Assembly: GCF_042685745.1 (NCBI RefSeq)
Contig: NZ_JBHUNT010000001.1
Span: forward strand, 4,774,001-4,838,000
Source of the DNA: Prauserella_A oleivorans
GTDB lineage: Bacteria; Actinomycetota; Actinomycetes; Mycobacteriales; Pseudonocardiaceae
Length of the DNA stretch: 64,000 nucleotides
Reading direction: 5' to 3'
Position 1 is the first letter of the stretch, and every line of letters begins with the position of its first letter. Shown here one piece after another: positions 25,467 through 33,412 of this stretch. The translations under genes and the position numbers were made by a program. Below the pieces are notes generated by a model, which was given only the letters and a program-made list of their open reading frames with translations, was not told the DNA's origin and searched no databases.

Positions 25467-26705
25467 ATGACAGAAGAACACGCCAGAGAGCTCGACCGGA
25501 GCGACCCGGGATGGCGCGAGCTGTTCCTCGTCCCGCCCGCCGACGGCGGCCGCTACCCCGACACGGCCTACCTGGCCGGGAACTCGCTGGGCCTGCAACC
25601 TCGGGCGACCCGCGGCGAGCTGCTCGAGGACCTCGACGACTGGGCCAGGCTCGGCGTCGAGGGCCATCACGAGGCGAAACGACCGTGGTACCCCTACCAC
25701 GAGCTGCTCACCGAGCCGGCCGCCCGGCTGGTAGGCGCGCTGCCCGCCGAGACGGTCGTGATGAACTCGCTGACGGTGAACCTGCACCTGCTGATGGTGT
25801 CGTTCTACCGGCCGCGCGGGGAGCGGGTCCGCATCGTCATCGAGGATTCCGCGTTCCCCTCCGACAGCTACGCGGTGCGCAGCCAGGCCCGCTTCCACGG
25901 CCTGGACCCCGACGAGACGGTCGTGCGCCTGGAGACCGGGCAGCAGGTGCTCGACTACCTGCGCCGGGAGGGCGACACGGTGGCGCTGGTGCTGCTCGGC
26001 GGCGTCAACTACCTCACCGGCGAGCTGCTCGACATTCCGGGCATCACGGCCGCGGCGCGGGCCGCCGGGGCGGTCGTCGGCTGGGATCTCGCGCACGCGG
26101 CGGGCAACGTGCCGCTGCACCTGCACGACTGGGGCGCCGACTTCGCCGCCTGGTGTTCGTACAAGTACCTCAACGCCGGGCCGGGTGCCCTCGCCGGCGT
26201 GTTCGTGCACGAGCGGCATCTCGGCGACCCCACGCTGACCCGCTTCGAGGGCTGGTGGAGCACCGACGCGGGCACGCGCTTCGAGATGGCGCCCGTCGCC
26301 CGGCCACCGGCCAGCGCGGACGCCTGGCAGATCTCCAACCCGCCGATCTTCGCGATGGGCCCGGTCCGCACGTCGCTGGAGCTGTTCGACCAGCTCGGTA
26401 TGACGACGCTGCGCCGCCGCAGCGAACGCCTCACCGGCTACCTGGAGGGGCTGCTCGACGAGCTCACGCCGGGGCGGCCGCTCAGCCTCCTCACCCCCCG
26501 CGACCCCGCGCGGCGCGGCGCGCAGCTGTCCCTGCGCATCGAGCGGGGCAGCGCGGCCGAGCTGGCGCGGCGGCTGCGGCACGAGCACGGCGTCATCACC
26601 GACGCCCGCGAACCGGACGTGCTGCGGCTCGCGCCGGTGCCGTTGTACTCGACCTACCACGACTGCTGGCGTGCCGCCGACGCCCTGAGCGAGGAGGTGT
26701 CATGA
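25467..26705 (+). CDS. kynU: Kynureninase
   Basis: A 412-residue PLP enzyme that splits kynurenine or 3-hydroxykynurenine into (3-hydroxy)anthranilate and alanine. The PLP lysine is at about residue 233 in CSYKYLNAGPG, and the family motifs LAGNSLGLQPR and MNSLTVNLHLLM are near the start. GAGGAA lies before the ATG. The stop overlaps the start of a tandem-repeat leader (ATGA) rather than the next enzyme. Full length, so functional on sequence grounds. Confidence 0.95.
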   Translation: MTEEHARELDRSDPGWRELFLVPPADGGRYPDTAYLAGNSLGLQPRATRGELLEDLDDWARLGVEGHHEAKRPWYPYHELLTEPAARLVGALPAETVVMNSLTVNLHLLMVSFYRPRGERVRIVIEDSAFPSDSYAVRSQARFHGLDPDETVVRLETGQQVLDYLRREGDTVALVLLGGVNYLTGELLDIPGITAAARAAGAVVGWDLAHAAGNVPLHLHDWGADFAAWCSYKYLNAGPGALAGVFVHERHLGDPTLTRFEGWWSTDAGTRFEMAPVARPPASADAWQISNPPIFAMGPVRTSLELFDQLGMTTLRRRSERLTGYLEGLLDELTPGRPLSLLTPRDPARRGAQLSLRIERGSAAELARRLRHEHGVITDAREPDVLRLAPVPLYSTYHDCWRAADALSEEVS

Positions 26706-26850
26706 GCCACCATCGGCCCCTCCCGCTCAAGACCACCGACCGGGTGCGGGTGCCCCGCAAGACACAGGAGGTGGTCATGAGCCACCATCGGCCCCTCCCG
26801 CTCAAGACCACCGACCGGGTGCGGGTGCCCCGCAAGACACAGGAGGTGTC
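26702..26850 (+). repeat. Tandem pair of ~75-bp start-hairpin-SD units (site 1)
   Basis: Two nearly identical units (26702-26776, 75 bp; 26777-26850, 74 bp) sit between kynU and kmo. Each begins with ATG and ends with CAGGAGGT and a few bases before the next ATG. Inside each is a 6-bp hairpin (TGCGGG, loop TGC, CCCGCA) just before that ribosome site. The unit's last ~36 bp recur at 29633-29782. The second unit lacks one G of the first. Similar bases (GAGGAGGTGTC) end kynU, so the units look like duplications of a start region. Confidence 0.9.
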
Positions 26851-26854
26851 ATGA
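26702..26854 (+). CDS. 50-codon leader ORF formed by the repeat pair
   Basis: The two repeat units at site 1 are in frame with each other and encode MSHHRPLPLKTTDRVRVPR twice, ending KTQEVS. The start overlaps the kynU stop and the stop overlaps the kmo start (ATGA at both ends). It is therefore an inserted relay between two genes that would otherwise be directly coupled. The product is basic with no known domain. It may matter only as a translated leader, since the other site reads the shared half in a different frame. Confidence 0.45.
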   Translation: MSHHRPLPLKTTDRVRVPRKTQEVVMSHHRPLPLKTTDRVRVPRKTQEVS

Positions 26855-28167
26855 CCGACGACGTCGCCGTGGTCGGTGCGGGGCTCACCGGGTGCCTGCT
26901 CGCCTGCTATCTCGCCCGGCGCGGGCACCAGGTCGTGCTCTACGAACGCCGGCCCGACCCCCGCACCGGCGTCGCCGAGCGCGGCCGGTCGATCAACCTC
27001 GCCATCTCCGAGCGCGGGCTCGACGCGCTCCGTCGCGTCGGCCTCGAGGAGCGGGTCATGGCGGATGCGCTGCCGATGCGCGGCCGCATGATCCACGCGC
27101 GCTCGGGCGAGGTGAGCCTGCAGCCCTACAGCGCGGACGGCACGCGGGCGATCAACTCGATCAGCCGCGGCGCGCTGAACAACACGCTGCTCGACGCGGC
27201 GGAGTCGGCGTCCGGCGTGAGCGTCCGGTTCGAGCACCGGCTGACCGGCCTGGACACGGGCACCGGGGAGCTGACCTTCGCCACCCCGGACGGCGAGACG
27301 CACGCCAAGGCGCGGGTCGTGTTCGGCGCGGACGGCGCGGGCTCGGCGGTGCGCGGGCAGCTGCTCGCGCAGGAGGGCGTCGACGAAACGCTCGACTTCC
27401 TCGACCACGGCTACAAGGAACTCACCATCCCGTCCGTGGACGGCGAGTTCGCCCTGGACCCCGGCGCGCTGCACATCTGGCCGCGCGGGACGTCGATGAT
27501 GATCGCGCTGCCGAACCCGGACCGCTCGTTCACCTGCACCCTGTTCTGGCCGACGGGCGGCACGGAGAGCTTCGCGTCGCTGAGCAGCCCGGCCGCGATC
27601 GAGCGGCATTTCCGGGACTACTACCCGGATCTCGTGCCGCTGGCACCGAACCTCGTCGAGGACTACCTCGCCAACCCGGTCGGCCTGCTCGGCACGGTGC
27701 ACTGCACACCGTGGCAGGCGGGCGGCACGGTGTGCCTGATCGGCGACGCCGCACACGCGATCGTCCCGTTCTACGGCCAGGGCGCCAACTGCGGGTTCGA
27801 GGACGTCGTGGTGCTGGACCGCTGCCTGGACGAGACGGATACGTGGGCGCAGGCGCTGCCGCTGTTCGAGCGGCGCCGGAAGGTCCACACCGACGCGATC
27901 GCCGACATGGCGCTGGACAACTTCGTCGAGATGCGCGACAAGGTGGCCTCGCCGGTGTTTCGCTTCACCAAGGCCGTCGAGCACGCCCTCGAACGCGCGC
28001 TGCCCGGGCGGTATGTGTCGCGCTACGAGCTGGTGTCGTTCTCCACCGTGCCTTACGCCGACGTCCGGCGCCGGGTGCGGCGCCAGCAGCGCGCCGTCGG
28101 CGGGATCGCCGCACTGCTGGCGGGAGGCATCACGGCGGCCGCATGCCTGAGGAGGGCGGGACAGTGA
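26851..28167 (+). CDS. kmo: Kynurenine 3-monooxygenase
   Basis: A 438-residue FAD monooxygenase that hydroxylates kynurenine with NADPH. GAGLTG (residues 9-14) binds FAD and GDAAHAIVPFYGQGANCGFED (about 297) is the second flavin motif in its KMO form. A hydrophobic C-terminal stretch (GGIAALLAGGITAAACL) resembles the membrane-facing tail of the family. The ATG follows the repeat leader's AGGAGGT. The GTG of the next gene overlaps its stop. Confidence 0.95.
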   Translation: MTDDVAVVGAGLTGCLLACYLARRGHQVVLYERRPDPRTGVAERGRSINLAISERGLDALRRVGLEERVMADALPMRGRMIHARSGEVSLQPYSADGTRAINSISRGALNNTLLDAAESASGVSVRFEHRLTGLDTGTGELTFATPDGETHAKARVVFGADGAGSAVRGQLLAQEGVDETLDFLDHGYKELTIPSVDGEFALDPGALHIWPRGTSMMIALPNPDRSFTCTLFWPTGGTESFASLSSPAAIERHFRDYYPDLVPLAPNLVEDYLANPVGLLGTVHCTPWQAGGTVCLIGDAAHAIVPFYGQGANCGFEDVVVLDRCLDETDTWAQALPLFERRRKVHTDAIADMALDNFVEMRDKVASPVFRFTKAVEHALERALPGRYVSRYELVSFSTVPYADVRRRVRRQQRAVGGIAALLAGGITAAACLRRAGQ

Positions 28168-29636
28168 CCATCACCGACGTTCGGGTGCTGCGCAACGTCG
28201 TCGGCGGCGAGTTCGTCGACGGGGACAGCTGGTTCGACAAGCGCAGCCCGGTGACGGGACGGACCGTCGCCACGGTGGCCGAGGCCGACGAGGCCACAGT
28301 GGACGCCGCCGTGGCCGCGGCGCGCGCGGCGCTGCGCGGACCGTGGGGGCGGATGGGCGAGCAGGAACGCGCCGCCGTGTTGCGCCGCGTGGCCGACGAG
28401 CTGGACCGCCGGTTCGACGACCTCGTCGCCGCGGAGATGGCCGACACCGGCAAGCCGCTCGTCCAGGCCAGGACGCTCGACGTGCCGCGGGCGGCGGCGA
28501 ACTTCCGCGCGTTCGCCGACATCGTCACGAGCACCCCGGCGCCGTCGTTCACGACGGTCACGGCGGGCGGCGGACGCGCCCTGAACTACGCGGTGCGCAA
28601 ACCCGCGGGCGTGGTCGCGGTCATCGTGCCGTGGAACCTGCCGCTGCTGCTCCTGACGTGGAAGCTCGCTCCGGCGCTCGCGTGCGGCAACGCCGTCGTG
28701 GTGAAGCCGTCCGAGGAGACCCCGTCCTCGGCGACGCTGCTGGGCGAGATTCTGGTCGCGGCCGGCGTGCCCGACGGGGTGTTCAACCTCGTGCACGGCT
28801 TCGGGCCCGGCTCGGCGGGCGAGTTCCTGACCCGGCATCCCGGTGTCGACGCCATCACCTTCACCGGCGCCTCCGCCACCGGACGTTCCATCGCGAAAGC
28901 GGCGGCCGACGGCGTGAAGACCGTGTCGTTCGAGCTGGGCGGCAAGAACGCAGGCCTGGTGTTCGCCGACGCGGATCTCGACGCGGCCGTCGAGGGCAGC
29001 GTGCGGTCGGCGTTCACCAACGGAGGCCAGGTGTGCCTGTGCACCGAGCGGCTCTACGTGCAGCGCCCGGTGTTCGAGGAGTTCGCGGAGAGGCTCGCGG
29101 CGCGGGCACGCGAGCAGGTGTTCGGCTGGCCGTCCGACGCCGGAACGACAGCGATGCCGCTGATCTCCGAGGAGCACCGGCGAAAGGTGCTGGGCTACTA
29201 CGAACTGGCCCGCGCCGAGGGAGCCGCCGTGCTGGCGGGCGGCGACACCCCGAGCTTCGGCGATGAGCGGGACGGCGGCTGGTACGTGCGGCCCACGGTG
29301 CTGACCGGGCTGGACGCGCACGCCCGCACCAACCGCGAGGAGATCTTCGGGCCGGTCTGCCACGTCGCGCCGTTCGACGACGAGGACGAGGCGTTCGCGC
29401 TGGCCAACGACAGCGACTACGGGCTCGCGGCCACCGTGTGGACCCGGGACGTCGGCCGGGCGCACCGCGCCGGATCGGCACTCGACGTGGGTCTCGTGTG
29501 GGTCAACACCTGGTTCCTGCGTGACCTGCGCACGCCGTTCGGCGGCATGAAGGCCTCCGGCGTGGGCCGCGAGGGCGGCACGCACTCGCTGGACTTCTAC
29601 AGCGAATACACCAACGTCTGTTTGGAGGTTTCGTGA
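28164..29636 (+). CDS. nbaE: 2-Aminomuconate 6-semialdehyde dehydrogenase
   Basis: A 490-residue aldehyde dehydrogenase. VPWNLPLLLLTWKLAPAL, FTGASATGRSI, ELGGKN (general base Glu) and GGQVCLCTERLYV (nucleophile Cys) are in the family order. The pathway context assigns it to oxidation of 2-aminomuconate semialdehyde to 2-aminomuconate. The start is a GTG overlapping the kmo stop, with GGAGGG upstream. Its stop overlaps the GTG of the second repeat pair. Confidence 0.88.
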   Translation: MTITDVRVLRNVVGGEFVDGDSWFDKRSPVTGRTVATVAEADEATVDAAVAAARAALRGPWGRMGEQERAAVLRRVADELDRRFDDLVAAEMADTGKPLVQARTLDVPRAAANFRAFADIVTSTPAPSFTTVTAGGGRALNYAVRKPAGVVAVIVPWNLPLLLLTWKLAPALACGNAVVVKPSEETPSSATLLGEILVAAGVPDGVFNLVHGFGPGSAGEFLTRHPGVDAITFTGASATGRSIAKAAADGVKTVSFELGGKNAGLVFADADLDAAVEGSVRSAFTNGGQVCLCTERLYVQRPVFEEFAERLAARAREQVFGWPSDAGTTAMPLISEEHRRKVLGYYELARAEGAAVLAGGDTPSFGDERDGGWYVRPTVLTGLDAHARTNREEIFGPVCHVAPFDDEDEAFALANDSDYGLAATVWTRDVGRAHRAGSALDVGLVWVNTWFLRDLRTPFGGMKASGVGREGGTHSLDFYSEYTNVCLEVS

Positions 29637-29782
29637 TCGACAATCCGCGCACCCCCGATCACGACGACCGACCGGGTGCGGGTGCCCCGCAGGACACAGG
29701 AGGTCTCGTGATCGACAATCCGCGCACCCCCGATCACGACGACCGACCGGGTGCGGGTGCCCCGCAGGACACAGGAGGTCTC
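29633..29782 (+). repeat. Tandem pair of 75-bp start-hairpin-SD units (site 2)
   Basis: Two identical 75-bp units (29633-29707, 29708-29782), each starting GTGATCGACAATCC and ending with the same hairpin and ACAGGAGGT as site 1. The first GTG overlaps the stop of the dehydrogenase gene. Both units are in frame with the next enzyme with no stop between, so initiation at the first, second or authentic start would yield 308-, 283- or 258-residue proteins. The conserved half is read one base out of phase from site 1. Confidence 0.9.
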
Positions 29783-30559
29783 ATGAACGGCGCACTGGCT
29801 CCCGACCACATCGCCCGGCTGGCGACGGTCCTCGACGACGCGGCGATCGGCGGCACCGCGATCGAGCGCCTGCCCGATCTGGACGGTGCGTCCCCCGCCG
29901 ATGCCTACGCCGTGCAGGCGGCGCTGGTCGAGCGCAGGCTGGCGCGCGGCGAGCGGCTCACGGGACTCAAGATGGGGCTGACGAGCGAGGCCAAGATGAC
30001 GCAGATGGGCGTCGACGCGCCGATCTGGGGCCGCCTCACCGACGCGATGCACATCCCCGACGGCGGATCGGTGTCGCTCGCCGGTCGCATCCATCCCCGC
30101 GTCGAGCCCGAACTGGCCTTCCGCATCGGCCGCGACGCGTCGCCGGGGGACGCCTTCGCCGACGTGGTGGACGCGGTCGCGCCCGCGGTGGAGCTCATCG
30201 ACTCCCGCTACGCGGGCTTCCGGTTCACGCTGCCCGACGTCATCGCCGACAACACCTCGGCCTCCGGCTACGCCGTCGGCGCGTGGCGGCCGGTGCCCGG
30301 GGACCTCGCCGGGCTGGCCGTGACCCTGGAGATCGACGGCGCGGCCGTTCACACCGGGTCGGCCGCGGCGATCCTGGGCGATCCGCGCCGCGCGTTCGAC
30401 GAGGCGGTCCGGCTCGCCGACCACAGCGGCGTGCGGCTGCGGGCGGGCTGGGTGCTGCTCGCGGGCGCGGCCACCCCGGCCGAGCCACTGCCCGCCGGCG
30501 CGGGCGTGCGCGCCGTCGTCGAGACGCTCGGCTCCGTCTCGTTCAAGGCGCAGCCATGA
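29783..30559 (+). CDS. 2-Oxo-3-hexenedioate decarboxylase / 2-keto-4-pentenoate hydratase family
   Basis: A 258-residue enzyme of the hydratase/4-oxalocrotonate decarboxylase family. The block LKMGLTSEAKMTQMGVDAPIWG, the metal-site region HPRVEPELAF and the later DVIADNTSASGYAVG are typical. In a kynurenine meta-cleavage operon it most likely decarboxylates 2-oxohex-3-enedioate; a hydratase role is the alternative. The ATG at 29783 is preferred because all family members start near here, but the repeat units upstream allow an N-terminal extension. Confidence 0.85.
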   Translation: MNGALAPDHIARLATVLDDAAIGGTAIERLPDLDGASPADAYAVQAALVERRLARGERLTGLKMGLTSEAKMTQMGVDAPIWGRLTDAMHIPDGGSVSLAGRIHPRVEPELAFRIGRDASPGDAFADVVDAVAPAVELIDSRYAGFRFTLPDVIADNTSASGYAVGAWRPVPGDLAGLAVTLEIDGAAVHTGSAAAILGDPRRAFDEAVRLADHSGVRLRAGWVLLAGAATPAEPLPAGAGVRAVVETLGSVSFKAQP

Positions 30560-30993
30560 CCGGGGCGCGGATCGTGCCGGGCAAGGCCACCCCGCGCGGC
30601 CGGTTCCCGCACGTCAAGGTCGCGGGCGGGTTCGCGTTCGTGTCGGGCACGAGCAGCCGCCGTCCGGACAACACGATCGCCGGCGCCGAGGCCGACGCCC
30701 TGGGCACCACGACCCTCGACATCCGCGTCCAGACGCGCGCGGTGCTGGAGAACCTCCGCGACATCCTGCACGAGGTCGGCGCCGGTCTGAGCGACCTCGT
30801 GTCGGTGACGACGTATCTGGTGAGCATGAACGATTTCGGCGGCTACAACGAGGTCTACGCCGAGTTCTTCGACGAGTCCGGACCCGCGCGCACCACCGTG
30901 GCCGTGCACCAGCTCCCCCATCCGCACCTGCTCATCGAGATGCAGGCGATCGCTCTCCTACCCGGCGCGACAGAGGAAGGACACCTGACATGA
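30556..30993 (+). CDS. nbaF: 2-Aminomuconate deaminase, RidA/YjgF type
   Basis: A 145-residue RidA-fold protein (FPHVKVAGGFAFVSGTSSR, QTRAVLENLRDILHEVGAG, PHPHLLIEMQAIA). In nitrobenzoate and kynurenine operons the RidA-like member is the 2-aminomuconate deaminase that releases ammonia to give 2-oxohexenedioate. It overlaps both neighbours by 4 bp (ATGA). Confidence 0.88.
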   Translation: MTGARIVPGKATPRGRFPHVKVAGGFAFVSGTSSRRPDNTIAGAEADALGTTTLDIRVQTRAVLENLRDILHEVGAGLSDLVSVTTYLVSMNDFGGYNEVYAEFFDESGPARTTVAVHQLPHPHLLIEMQAIALLPGATEEGHLT

Positions 30994-31529
30994 GCGAGAC
31001 GCTTCCGGCCGCGATCACCGGCCCCGTGCACTTCCCGGGTTGGCTCGCCGAGAATCAGCACCTGCTCAAGCCGCCGGTCGGCAACAAGCAGCTGTTCACC
31101 GGCAGTTCCGACTTCATCGTGATGGTGGTCGGTGGTCCCAACCAGCGCACCGACTACCACGTCGACCCGTACGAGGAGTTCTTCTATCAGATCAAGGGCA
31201 ACATGCACGTCAACGTGGTGACCGAGGACGGCCCGCGCACCGTGCACGTCCGTGAGGGTGAGATGTGGGTGCTGCCCGGCAACATGCCGCACTCGCCCCA
31301 GCGCCCCGAACCGGGCTCGGTCGGCCTCGTCATCGAGCGGGTGCGCCAGGAGGGCACGCTCGAGAAGTTCCAGTGGTACTGCGAGCAGTGCGGCGGCCTC
31401 GTGCACGAGGTGGAGCTGCAGGTGCGCGACATCGTCACCGACCTGCCGCCGGTGTTCGAGGCGTTCTACACCGACGAGGCCGCCCGCACGTGCGGCACCT
31501 GCGGGGCCCTGCACCCGGGGAAGGGGTGA
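30990..31529 (+). CDS. nbaC: 3-Hydroxyanthranilate 3,4-dioxygenase
   Basis: A 179-residue cupin that opens 3-hydroxyanthranilate to 2-amino-3-carboxymuconate semialdehyde. The iron ligands His57, Glu63 and His101 are present, as are two CxxC pairs (Cys131/134 and Cys168/171) forming the rubredoxin-like second metal site of the bacterial form. Its stop shares a base with the next start (TGATG). Confidence 0.95.
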   Translation: MSETLPAAITGPVHFPGWLAENQHLLKPPVGNKQLFTGSSDFIVMVVGGPNQRTDYHVDPYEEFFYQIKGNMHVNVVTEDGPRTVHVREGEMWVLPGNMPHSPQRPEPGSVGLVIERVRQEGTLEKFQWYCEQCGGLVHEVELQVRDIVTDLPPVFEAFYTDEAARTCGTCGALHPGKG

Positions 31530-32536
31530 TGGGCGCCGCGGCCGGTCCGGTCGTCGACGTCCACACGCATCTGGTGCCGAACGGCTGGCCGGATCTGTCC
31601 GCCACCTGCGGCGGGTCCGGCTGGCCGTGGCTGCGCGTCGACTCCGAGCGGCACGCGATGATCATGGTCGGCGAGACGGAGTTCCGGCCCGTCGGCGCGG
31701 CGTGCTGGGATCGCGAGGTCCGCGCCGCCGACATGGCGGCCGACGGCGTCGACGTGCAGGTCGTCTCCCCCACCCCGGTGTTCTTCGGCTACGAGCGCCC
31801 GGCCGCGCAGGCCGCCGCGGTGGCCCGGATCTTCAACGACCTCACGCTGGAGGTCACGGCGGGCGATCCACGGTTCGTCCCGTTCTGTCAGGTGCCGCTG
31901 CAGGATCCGGACGCGGCATGCGCGGAGCTGGACCGCTGCCTCGCCGCCGGCCATCGCGGCGTCGAGATCGGCAACCACGTCGGCGACCGCGACCTCGACG
32001 ACGAGGGTGTCGTGACCTTCCTCCAGCATTGCGCGGAGGCCGGGGCGCCGGTGTTCGTGCACCCTTGGGACATGCCCGCCGGGCCCAGGCTGGACCGGTG
32101 GATGGCGCGCTGGCTCACGGGCATGCCCGCCGAAACGCACCTGTCGATCCTGGCGATGGTGCTCGGCGGGGTGTTCGACCGCGTGCCGGAGACGCTGCGG
32201 TTGTGTTTCGCGCACGGCGGCGGCAGCTTCCCGTTCTGGCTCGGTCGCGCCGACAACGCCTGGCAGCGGCGGGGCGACCTCGTGCGCGGGCGTTCGGAGC
32301 ATCCGCCGAGCCACTACACCGCGCGGTTTCTGGTCGACACGGTCGTCTTCGACCCGGCCGCTCTGCGGCTGCTCGTGGACACCCTCGGCGACGACCAGGT
32401 GGTGCTGGGCAGCGACTACCCGTACCCGCTCGGCGAGCGGCCGGCGGGCCGGGTGGTGCGCGAATGCACGTTCCTGGACGACAAGCAGCGCGACAAACTG
32501 CTGTCCGGCAACGCCCTGCGATTTCTCGGCTGGTGA
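31529..32536 (+). CDS. nbaD: 2-Amino-3-carboxymuconate-6-semialdehyde decarboxylase (ACMSD)
   Basis: A 335-residue amidohydrolase-fold decarboxylase. The zinc motif HTH is at 12-14 (VDVHTHLVP), the second His is in VFVHPWDMP, FAHGGGSFPF follows, and the catalytic Asp lies in LGSDYPYPLG. It diverts the pathway away from quinolinate towards complete breakdown. It is the last gene of the operon, followed by a hairpin terminator. Confidence 0.94.
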   Translation: MGAAAGPVVDVHTHLVPNGWPDLSATCGGSGWPWLRVDSERHAMIMVGETEFRPVGAACWDREVRAADMAADGVDVQVVSPTPVFFGYERPAAQAAAVARIFNDLTLEVTAGDPRFVPFCQVPLQDPDAACAELDRCLAAGHRGVEIGNHVGDRDLDDEGVVTFLQHCAEAGAPVFVHPWDMPAGPRLDRWMARWLTGMPAETHLSILAMVLGGVFDRVPETLRLCFAHGGGSFPFWLGRADNAWQRRGDLVRGRSEHPPSHYTARFLVDTVVFDPAALRLLVDTLGDDQVVLGSDYPYPLGERPAGRVVRECTFLDDKQRDKLLSGNALRFLGW

Positions 32537-32558
32537 ACGGTCCGGATCGGACTGCGCG

Positions 32559-32614
32559 CTGAGGATCGTGCACTGAGGACCGTGCACAGAGGACTTCGCC
32601 GAGGATTGTGTGCC
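32559..32614 (+). repeat. Short imperfect 14-bp tandem repeats
   Basis: Four runs of about 14 bp built on CTGAGGATCGTGCA: the first two differ by one base, the third and fourth are decayed. They fill the space between ACMSD and its terminator. No coding function is apparent. Confidence 0.55.
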
Positions 32615-32636
32615 GGGACGGCGTGCCCGTCCCGGC
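32612..32636. terminator. Terminator of the kynurenine operon
   Basis: GCCGGGACGG (32612-32621) pairs perfectly with CCGTCCCGGC (32627-32636) around a 5-nt loop. It lies between the plus-strand ACMSD gene and the convergent gene ending at 32643. No T-run, as is common in actinobacteria. Confidence 0.75.
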
Positions 32637-32642
32637 ATCGGC

Positions 32643-33116
32643 TCACCGTCCCGGCACCCACAACCTCGACGCGGCGGACGGCTCCTTCGGTTCGGGCGCG
32701 GCGGTGGCACCCGATGCGGCGGTGGGGCTCGCGCCCGGCGCCGCGGTGGAGCTCGGCGGTGCGGGTGTGCGGTCCAGGTCGTTCGGCTCGGGCTCGGCCT
32801 TGCCCGCGACCTCGGACTCCGCGCTCACCTGGCCGAGGCGCAACTGCGCGAGCGCCCGGTCGACCTGCTGGGCGAGCTCGGCCGACACGTACTCACGGCT
32901 GTGGCCGGCCACCAGGCCGCCCAGGTCGATCAGCAACCGGGCGTCCCGCCTGCCCAGCTTCACCTGGGCCGCGTTGAGCAGGCTGAAGACCACCTCGGAG
33001 ACCAGCTGCTCGACCGGTGCGGTGCGCAGCCTGCTGACATACTCGCGGGCCTCGTCCTCGGACATGCCCGGCTGCCCCTGCGATCCGGTGGGCCCCGTCG
33101 ATTCCGTAGCACTCAT
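32643..33116 (-). CDS. Conserved hypothetical protein, DUF1844-like
   Basis: A 157-residue acidic protein. The helical middle (VEQLVSEVVFSLLNAAQVKLG, then RDARLLIDLGGLVAGHSREYV) resembles the DUF1844 proteins of actinobacteria. The last 60 residues are an Ala/Pro/Ser-rich tail. The ATG at 33116 has GAGGTG upstream and is preferred to one 15 bp earlier. Function unknown. Confidence 0.65.
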   Translation of the reverse strand: MSATESTGPTGSQGQPGMSEDEAREYVSRLRTAPVEQLVSEVVFSLLNAAQVKLGRRDARLLIDLGGLVAGHSREYVSAELAQQVDRALAQLRLGQVSAESEVAGKAEPEPNDLDRTPAPPSSTAAPGASPTAASGATAAPEPKEPSAASRLWVPGR

Positions 33117-33338
33117 CTGGCGACACCTCATCTCATGAGCGATCGAGCGATCTCATGAGCGCCGGTCAGAACCACGACGCGCACCGGAAAGCATAGCCAG
33201 CGCGCCGACGGCACGGCCCCGGAATCCGGGCCCCGCGATGTGCCGCGCTCACCGGGTGGCGTACCAAGGACGGTCGGCGTACGGGCGGGTCCGGCCACCC
33301 CGCGGGCAGCTCTTCCGTTCGAGCCTCTACTGTGCCAT

Positions 33339-33365
33339 CTTGTCCGTACAACATATACGTACAAG
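33339..33365. promoter_or_regulatory. Palindromic operator of the threonate operon
   Basis: A 27-bp imperfect palindrome with arms CTTGTCCGTA and TACGTACAAG. The outer CTTGT/ACAAG pair is perfect. It lies 48 bp before the transporter start in an otherwise AT-poor region and contains ATATA, so it probably overlaps the promoter. The GntR/HutC regulator at the end of the operon is the obvious ligand-responsive repressor. Confidence 0.65.
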
Positions 33366-33412
33366 TGCCCGTTCCCCGGCGGGCGCGAGTCGGAGCCGAC
33401 AAGGAGGCCGGC

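Noticed and set aside
26702..29782. CRISPR-like array
   Set aside because: There are only two head-to-tail copies per site, with no spacers and no cas genes; the units carry start codons and ribosome sites.
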